From Deltaproteobacteria bacterium (GTDB lineage: Bacteria > Myxococcota_A > Polyangia > Haliangiales > Haliangiaceae), in assembly GCA_013813945.1 (NCBI GenBank), contig JACCQV010000485.1, positions 1 through 5,558 of the forward strand: 5,558 bases of DNA. The letters are read 5' to 3'. Under the pieces are notes generated by a model. That model saw only the letters and a list, made by a program, of their open reading frames with translations, ran no database searches and had not been told where the DNA came from. The stretch's first letter is position 1. Every line of letters begins with the position of its first letter. Positions 1 to 5,558 of the stretch are shown here, in pieces. The position numbers and the translations under genes are program-made.

Positions 1-220
1 GCGCAGCGGGAGGCGCGGCGGTCATCGGCTGCGGCAGCGCAACGCTCGGTGTCGGCGCGGGCTGCGCGCGACCGCGCCGGCGCAGCGTGATCGCCATCGC
101 AACGAGTCCCGCGATGACGAGCGCCAGAAGACTGACGATCGCGATCAGCAACGCCTGCGATGCCGACGACGGACCCGCGGCCGAGGCCAGAACATTTGTC
201 GATGGAGTGAATCCGGACAT
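1..220 (-). CDS. Partial membrane-anchored protein of unknown function (N-terminal 73 codons)
   Basis: I do not recognise the family. Reading the minus strand from the ATG at 220 gives an open frame that continues past the left edge, so only the N-terminus is present. It begins with about 22 Ser/Ala/Thr-rich residues. One strong hydrophobic helix follows (about residues 23-46, starting ALLIAIVSLLALVIAG), then an Arg-rich stretch (LRRRGR) and a Pro/Ala-rich linker reaching the edge. A single helix followed by positive charge suggests an N-terminal anchor with the rest of the protein in the cytoplasm. A GGAGG lies 12 nt upstream of the ATG, slightly farther than ideal. Divergent from the C45-like gene at 373. 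Confidence is good that it is a gene; the function is unknown because the diagnostic part lies outside the window. Confidence 0.62.
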   Translation of the reverse strand, partial: MSGFTPSTNVLASAAGPSSASQALLIAIVSLLALVIAGLVAMAITLRRRGRAQPAPTPSVALPQPMTAAPPAA

Positions 221-231
221 CGACGAGGCCT

Positions 232-243
232 GCCTCCGGAGGC
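232..243. repeat. 12-bp perfect palindrome over the leftward gene's ribosome binding site
   Basis: GCCTCCGGAGGC is its own reverse complement. On the minus strand its right half carries the GGAGG that would serve the gene starting at 220. It lies in the divergent spacer. It could be an operator, or a short hairpin (4-bp stem, 4-nt loop) masking the ribosome binding site, or chance in GC-rich DNA. Confidence 0.35.
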
Positions 244-357
244 TAGCAACCACCCCCAGATCGGTCAATGTGGAAATCCGAGCGCACCGACGGCGCGCTG
301 CTTCCAAGAATGCGATCCGCGGGGTACTACCCGCCCGTGCCGGACCTGGTGATCGGC

Positions 358-363
358 GGGAGA
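358..363 (+). promoter_or_regulatory. Ribosome binding site (GGGAGA) for the start at 373
   Basis: The purine-rich GGGAGA ends 9 nt before the ATG at 373. The earlier in-frame ATGs at 268 and 310 have no comparable purine tract, so this site decides the start. Starting at 373 also puts the transmembrane helix at the N-terminus. Confidence 0.55.
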
Positions 364-372
364 CGTTCGGGC

Positions 373-2043
373 ATGCCCCGACCGTCATGGCGTGCGGGGG
401 TCATTGCCGTCGCGATGCTGGGGGTCGCCATGGTCGTCGCGTGGTTCATCTACAAGCGCTCCGTCGCCTATGACGTCCCTGGCGGCTCGGTGAAGGGCGC
501 GATCTCGTCGGTCCAGGCAGCGCCGGGATCGCCACCTGCCCTGACCTTTGGCGACTCGTCGCTGACGTGGGTGGGAGGCCTGCCCGTCCTTCGCCTCCGC
601 GGCGATGCGCACGCGATGGGTGCTGCGCATGGCCGGCTCCTCGCCCCCTCCCTTGCCGCCGTGGTCCGCGCAGCATTGCCGTCGATCGAGCGCACCGTCT
701 CCGATGATGGTTTGCTGGGCGGAACGAGCCACGGGATGCGGCTCGCGTGGCGGTGGCGGTTCATCGACGATGGCCTGAACGATCAGGATCGCCGCATGGT
801 TGCCGGGTTGACGCGCGGCGCCGCGGCGAGCGGAGTCGAGCTGTCCTTCGAGGATCTCGTGCGGACCCAGGCCGTGCTCGATGTCGGTGCTGCCTCGCCG
901 CGCACCGACGAGGCGGAGCACAAGCACATCGCTCGGAGCCTCACCGTCATCGCGAAGCAGGCCCAGGCACCTGCACGCGTGTGGGTGGGACGGACGTTTG
1001 CCCTACCTGGTCTCGACGATGGTGGCGATGCAGCGATCCCGGTCGTGACGTTCGCACGTCCGGAGGGTCGGATCGCGTGGGCCTCCGTGGGCTGGCCGGG
1101 ATCGGTGGGCGTCGTCACCGGCGTCAACGCCCATGGGATCGCGGTGATGGTCGGCCCGGCGCGCACCAGTGACGTGCGGCCGACCCGGACCGCACGCCCG
1201 ATCGGGCTACTGGTCCGCACCGTGCTCGAGCAGGCGAAGACGCTCGACGAGGCAATCAAGTTGCTCGAAGGCACACCGACACTGGGCTCTGCGGTCCTCG
1301 TCGTTGTCGATGGCTCGAGCGGAACCTGGGTGCTTGTCGAGCGCACGCCCAGCAAGGCGATCACCGAGCGCAACCCACGCACGCCGGCGATCGGTGACGT
1401 TCTCACGACCAACGCACTGTCGTCCGATCCGGAGAACGACCGAGCTCGCCGGATGTTGCCGACGCCTGGACGCATCGAGCGCGCCGCGAAGCTCGTGCGC
1501 GCACCGCTCCCTGACGTCGCCGCGATGGCGCAGGTGCTGCGCGATCAACGCGCGCTCGACGAATCACCGAGGCCGATCGGGCATCGCGGCGTGATCGATG
1601 ACGGTCGCGCGACGCACACGATGATCCTCGATCCAACCTCGCTCGAGCTCTGGGTGTCAGACCCACGCGCGGGTGGAAAGCTGCGCGCCTTCGATCTCCG
1701 GCACGAGCTGCGCGCCGAGGGTGATCGCCCGACCCCACCATCGGATCTCGCGGCTGATCCGGCGAGCGATCCGGACCGCATCGCGAACCTCACCGCGGCT
1801 CGCGCGGATCTCCGACTCGCGCGCGCGGCGCTGGCGCGCTCGAAGTACGCCGAGGCCGCCGAGGCATGTGCGCGTGCACGCGCGCGGGTCGCCGCGCTAC
1901 CCGAAGCACTCGAGCTCGCAGCGATGATCGCCCTCGCCTCCGGGGATCACGCGCAAGCGCGGGCATCATTCGAAGCGTGGATCGACGGCGGACCCGATGA
2001 TCCCAAGGGCGAAGAGCGCGCACGCGCTCTGCTCGCGCGCTAG
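373..2043 (+). CDS. Membrane-anchored C45-family acyltransferase/peptidase-like protein, probably non-catalytic, with C-terminal helical repeats
   Basis: Resembles the C45 family (acyl-CoA:6-aminopenicillanate acyltransferase-like Ntn hydrolases), whose members self-cleave to expose a Cys nucleophile. Numbered from 373 (556 aa): signal anchor at residues 9-27; family N-terminal motif GDAHAMGAAHGRLL at 77-90; a helical stretch ending GLTRGAAASGV at 145-155; the core strand region WPGSVGVVTGVNAHGI at 241-256; and THTMILDP late in the domain. Residues about 460-556 are Ala/Arg-rich helices resembling one or two TPR units (LARSKYAEAAEACARARARV, then SGDHAQARASFEAW). The expected nucleophile segment (C-[ST]-x-F ... 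GRNxD) reads RSLT ... GRTFALPG, and the only Cys in the protein is residue 499, in the tail. Catalysis is therefore doubtful. The anchor predicts either a periplasmic domain or a retained signal peptide. Two in-frame starts upstream (268, 310) are less likely. It stands alone on the plus strand between two minus-strand units. Confidence 0.82.
   Translation: MPRPSWRAGVIAVAMLGVAMVVAWFIYKRSVAYDVPGGSVKGAISSVQAAPGSPPALTFGDSSLTWVGGLPVLRLRGDAHAMGAAHGRLLAPSLAAVVRAALPSIERTVSDDGLLGGTSHGMRLAWRWRFIDDGLNDQDRRMVAGLTRGAAASGVELSFEDLVRTQAVLDVGAASPRTDEAEHKHIARSLTVIAKQAQAPARVWVGRTFALPGLDDGGDAAIPVVTFARPEGRIAWASVGWPGSVGVVTGVNAHGIAVMVGPARTSDVRPTRTARPIGLLVRTVLEQAKTLDEAIKLLEGTPTLGSAVLVVVDGSSGTWVLVERTPSKAITERNPRTPAIGDVLTTNALSSDPENDRARRMLPTPGRIERAAKLVRAPLPDVAAMAQVLRDQRALDESPRPIGHRGVIDDGRATHTMILDPTSLELWVSDPRAGGKLRAFDLRHELRAEGDRPTPPSDLAADPASDPDRIANLTAARADLRLARAALARSKYAEAAEACARARARVAALPEALELAAMIALASGDHAQARASFEAWIDGGPDDPKGEERARALLAR
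2013..2030 (-). terminator. GC-rich inverted repeat, possible terminator of the minus-strand cluster
   Basis: AGAGCGCG-CA-CGCGCTCT is a perfect 8-bp inverted repeat; as RNA it allows about a 7-bp stem with a 4-nt loop. It lies 14 nt past the kinase stop codon on the minus strand, inside the 3' end of the convergent plus-strand gene. No T-run follows on either strand, so it does not meet the usual intrinsic terminator pattern. The alternating GC sequence could also arise from Ala/Arg codons. Confidence 0.25.
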
Positions 2044-2044
2044 C

Positions 2045-3454
<1,410 letters not shown>

Positions 3455-3526
3455 CCCAGGCGAATTTTCGCAGAAGTTCCGATACTCCGCACGCAAGTTT
3501 CCCCGAAATCGGGCCCGCCGAAATGG
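3455..3526 (-). promoter_or_regulatory. 72-nt spacer before the kinase gene, with two short inverted repeats
   Basis: The largest gap inside the cluster, and richer in A+T than its surroundings. It holds two 5-2-5 inverted repeats: CCCGA-AA-TCGGG (3502-3513) and GCGAA-TT-TTCGC (3460-3471), with centres 42 bp apart. The second ends 5 nt from the kinase ATG, where no good Shine-Dalgarno is seen. No convincing -35/-10 pair was found. It may hold a secondary promoter or mRNA structure setting kinase level; this is inference only. Confidence 0.25.
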
Positions 3527-3961
3527 CTAGCAACGCAGGAGCATCACAACGATCAAGGCGACGACAACGGCCCCCACGACCGGCAGGAGCCACGTGCGCC
3601 TCGCAACCTCGACAGGGGCCGGTGGGAGCGCCTCGATCGCTGCATCGTCCCCCACGAACAGCCGGACGCGTGGACCACCTGGACCGAACTCGATCGTGAC
3701 CGGAACCGCCTGCGCCACGGTGCTCTCCGTGATGCGATGGCCTTCGACATACGTGCCGTTCGAGCTCCCCAGGTCGACCAGGACCCACCCCGCGGTGACC
3801 GTCCGCAGCTCCGCGTGGCGGGAGCTGGCATCAATATCACGGTGCGGATCGAACGAGACCTCGCATTCCGGGTGGCGGCCAAACCGCACCCGGCTCCCAG
3901 CGGAGAATTCCTGCCGCTGCCCGCGCCGGCTCCCGGCGACGTGGTCGATGACGACCCGCAC
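3527..3961 (-). CDS. Small FHA-domain protein with C-terminal membrane anchor
   Basis: A 144-residue phosphothreonine-binding protein: one FHA domain (about residues 2-100) plus a tail anchor. The FHA signature is complete: GR at 28-29, SxxH at 46-49 (SSRHAEL) and DLGSSNGTYV at 63-72 with Asn68. These are the residues that contact phosphothreonine and shape the loop in the family. Residues 124-142 (WLLPVVGAVVVALIVVMLL) are a single transmembrane helix followed only by Arg-Cys, so the FHA domain faces the cytoplasm. The start is GTG, chosen because it opens directly onto the first FHA strand; no strong ribosome binding site is seen. It begins 12 nt after the phosphatase stop, so co-transcription is very likely. 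Probable role: tethering threonine-phosphorylated partners, perhaps the neighbouring kinase, to the membrane. Confidence 0.92.
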   Translation of the reverse strand: MRVVIDHVAGSRRGQRQEFSAGSRVRFGRHPECEVSFDPHRDIDASSRHAELRTVTAGWVLVDLGSSNGTYVEGHRITESTVAQAVPVTIEFGPGGPRVRLFVGDDAAIEALPPAPVEVARRTWLLPVVGAVVVALIVVMLLRC

Positions 3962-3973
3962 CGCCCAATCGTA

Positions 3974-5146
3974 TCACCGGCCGCCGAGCCACCACGCAAT
4001 CACGCATGCGAGCAGGCCGATCAGGACATACAGCCACCCGCGGAGGGGGGCCCGGAGGCGCTGGCGGGCGGGTCCATCGAGCTCGACCGGCAGGGACGTC
4101 GATGGAATTCGCATCCCGATCGACGACCGCAGGATCGCGTGCTGGCCGGTCACCGGGATCGATGGCGGGATCGAGTTGGTCGGAATCCCGATCCGCGCGG
4201 CGAGCCTGCGGGCGACGTAGGACGTCGAGGTCAGCGCGGGATCGCCTTCCTTCTGGGGATCGAACTCGAAGTACGTCGGCAGATCGTCGTCATCGATCGG
4301 CGCGAGGAACCGCTCGCCGCGGACCTCGCACACGATGGCGGTGATGTTGTCGGTGCCCCCCGCTGCGCGTGCCGCCGACACGAGGAGCTTCACGGCGTGC
4401 TCGACCGTGTGGGGCTCGGACAGCAGCAGTGCGATCGCCGGATCTCCGACGAGGCCGTGCAGGCCATCGCTGCACAGCAGGATCCGATCGCCCTTGCGCA
4501 GCTCGATGATCGACAGCGACGGCTCGACATCGGGGCCGACACCGAGCGCCTGCAGGATCGCGCCTCCCGCGCTCGCGGCCTCGTTCTCGCTGTGCCCCGC
4601 CGCGAGCAGCGCCGATGACAGCGATTGATCGCGCGTGACCTGGACGAGCACGCCGGCTCGCAGGACGTACGCACGAGAGTCACCGACGGTGGCGAGGATC
4701 AATCGATGTCCGATCACGCCAGCGGCCGACAGCGTCGTGCCCATGCCGCGCAGGCCGGGCTCGCGCCGGGCCATCGCGTGCACATCGTGATTGGCGACGC
4801 GCACCGCTCGGCGCAGGAGGCGCGCGAACACTTCCGGATCACGCGTGCCCGGTGTCCCCTTGAGCTCGCGCCACACCACCTGCGCGGCGAGCTCGGATGC
4901 GATCTCACCGCCTTCGACACCGCCCATCCCGTCGCACACGACCATCATCGGGCCGCGATCGGTCGAGGCGACCCAGCTGTCCGCGATCTCGAGGAGCTCG
5001 CTGGCGTCGAGATCACCGACGAGGAAGTGATCTTCGTTGTGCTCGCGGACCTGTCCCGTATCGCTCGCGGCCGCGACCGTCACCTCGAGCGGAGGTCGTG
5101 GCTCGCTCGATGGATCGGGAGCAGCGGCCGGAGCGTCGTCGGTCAC
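3974..5146 (-). CDS. PPM/PP2C-type Ser/Thr protein phosphatase with C-terminal membrane anchor
   Basis: A metal-dependent phosphatase (390 aa) that removes phosphate from Ser/Thr, expected to oppose the kinase encoded downstream. The catalytic domain spans about 20-275 and is intact: R34 and NED 37-39, DGMGG 72-76 (metal-binding Asp72), GMGTT 134-138, GDSRAY 155-160, SDGLHGL 226-232 and GGTDNIT 263-269. It belongs to the bacterial Stp/PrpC-like branch. Beyond the domain is a Ser/Thr/Pro-containing linker of about 90 residues, then one helix at 370-388 (GWLYVLIGLLACVIAWWLG) ending the protein: a tail-anchored enzyme facing the cytoplasm. Most Stp-type enzymes end soon after the catalytic domain, so linker and anchor are additions. 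The start is GTG, one nucleotide after the preceding stop (TGA-C-GTG), with only a weak ribosome binding site, which suggests translational coupling. Confidence 0.95.
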   Translation of the reverse strand: MTDDAPAAAPDPSSEPRPPLEVTVAAASDTGQVREHNEDHFLVGDLDASELLEIADSWVASTDRGPMMVVCDGMGGVEGGEIASELAAQVVWRELKGTPGTRDPEVFARLLRRAVRVANHDVHAMARREPGLRGMGTTLSAAGVIGHRLILATVGDSRAYVLRAGVLVQVTRDQSLSSALLAAGHSENEAASAGGAILQALGVGPDVEPSLSIIELRKGDRILLCSDGLHGLVGDPAIALLLSEPHTVEHAVKLLVSAARAAGGTDNITAIVCEVRGERFLAPIDDDDLPTYFEFDPQKEGDPALTSTSYVARRLAARIGIPTNSIPPSIPVTGQHAILRSSIGMRIPSTSLPVELDGPARQRLRAPLRGWLYVLIGLLACVIAWWLGGR

Positions 5147-5147
5147 G

Positions 5148-5558
5148 TCACTTGCCGAGCTCGATCCGAAGCAGCTGATCGCCCATGCGCACGTGATCGC
5201 CGTGCTTGACCTGCGTCGCGGCCGTGACGCGAACGAAGGTTCCGTTCGAGCTGCCGAGGTCCGTGATCTGCGCCTTTTTGCCGTCCCAGGTCACGGCCGC
5301 ATGGCGGCGCGACATGAACGCATCGTCGCGGAACACGATGTCGCCTTCCTCGCGGCCGAGGACGATCTCGTCGCCGAACAGGTGGCGCACGTCGCGATAG
5401 CCGCCCGACGGCACGATCTGGAGGAACCGGCCCCACGGCTCGCGCGGCGGCGATCCGAACAGCGCCACCCCGTGGCGAATCAGCGGATGGACCTTGGTCT
5501 CCTCCGGATCGACCTTCTCGTAACGGAGCACCTCGCGGCCGACGAGGATGGTCATCCC
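5148..5558 (-). CDS. FHA-domain protein, C-terminal part (5' end outside the window)
   Basis: A phosphothreonine-binding protein whose frame stays open to the right edge. An ATG at 5555 would give 135 residues, but I judge it internal. The residues after it (TILVGREVLRYEKV) look like the last strands of an earlier FHA-like domain, and similar proteins I recall from myxobacteria carry two FHA domains, with a FGSP...PWGRF.Q linker like the one here (33-46). Numbered from that Met, the complete second FHA domain covers about 43-133: GRE at 67-69, GDIVFRDD, SRRH at 82-85 and DLGSSNGTF at 99-107 with Asn104. There is no membrane segment in the visible part, unlike the three genes after it, and the protein ends just after the domain (LRIELGK). 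It precedes the phosphatase gene by one nucleotide, so the two are co-transcribed. Its partner is unknown; a kinase autophosphorylation site is a reasonable guess. Confidence 0.9.
   Translation of the reverse strand, partial: GMTILVGREVLRYEKVDPEETKVHPLIRHGVALFGSPPREPWGRFLQIVPSGGYRDVRHLFGDEIVLGREEGDIVFRDDAFMSRRHAAVTWDGKKAQITDLGSSNGTFVRVTAATQVKHGDHVRMGDQLLRIELGK

Noticed and set aside
87..473. Plus-strand open frame of 128 codons before and overlapping the C45-like gene
   Set aside because: It is antisense to the better supported minus-strand gene starting at 220, has Arg-rich composition typical of a shadow frame, and shows no domain.
3474..3480. GGAACTT on the minus strand, matching the -35 of sigma-E-type promoters
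   Set aside because: A -10 at the usual distance would fall at or beyond the kinase start codon at 3454, and no matching -10 is seen.
3753..5261. Near-identical 23-nt stretches at 3753-3775 and 5239-5261 (20 of 23 match)
   Set aside because: Both encode the same FHA motif (DLGSSNGT followed by an aromatic residue and Val), so protein constraint plus shared codon preference explains the match; not a mobile or recombination repeat.

Overview
This 5.6 kb window is high-GC DNA (roughly two-thirds G+C by eye) and densely coding. Eukaryotic-like Ser/Thr kinases with an N-terminal zinc ribbon, PPM phosphatases and FHA proteins packed together are typical of Myxococcota (myxobacteria and relatives), so I infer an organism from that group. 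No rRNA, tRNA, CRISPR array, transposase or integrase was seen.

Layout, left to right. Positions 1-220 (minus strand) hold the first 73 codons of a membrane-anchored protein that runs off the left edge. A 152-nt divergent spacer follows, containing a 12-bp perfect palindrome and a good ribosome binding site for the next gene. Positions 373-2043 (plus strand) encode a membrane-anchored protein with the C45 acyltransferase/peptidase fold and a C-terminal helical, TPR-like tail; it appears to have lost its catalytic cysteine. It ends one nucleotide from the stop codon of a convergent minus-strand cluster that fills the rest of the window.

That cluster, in transcription order from the right edge, encodes: an FHA protein (5558-5148, 5' end outside the window), a PPM/PP2C phosphatase (5146-3974), a small FHA protein (3961-3527) and a Ser/Thr kinase with a zinc ribbon (3454-2045). 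The spacers are 1, 12 and 72 nt, so the first three are very probably one operon and the kinase is probably in it too.

Together they make a complete phospho-signalling set: kinase (writer), phosphatase (eraser) and two phosphothreonine readers. The phosphatase, small FHA protein and kinase each end in one C-terminal transmembrane helix with almost nothing after it. This predicts a module gathered on the cytoplasmic face of the inner membrane. The kinase, phosphatase and FHA catalytic or binding motifs are intact. Neither the signal sensed nor the target can be read from this window.
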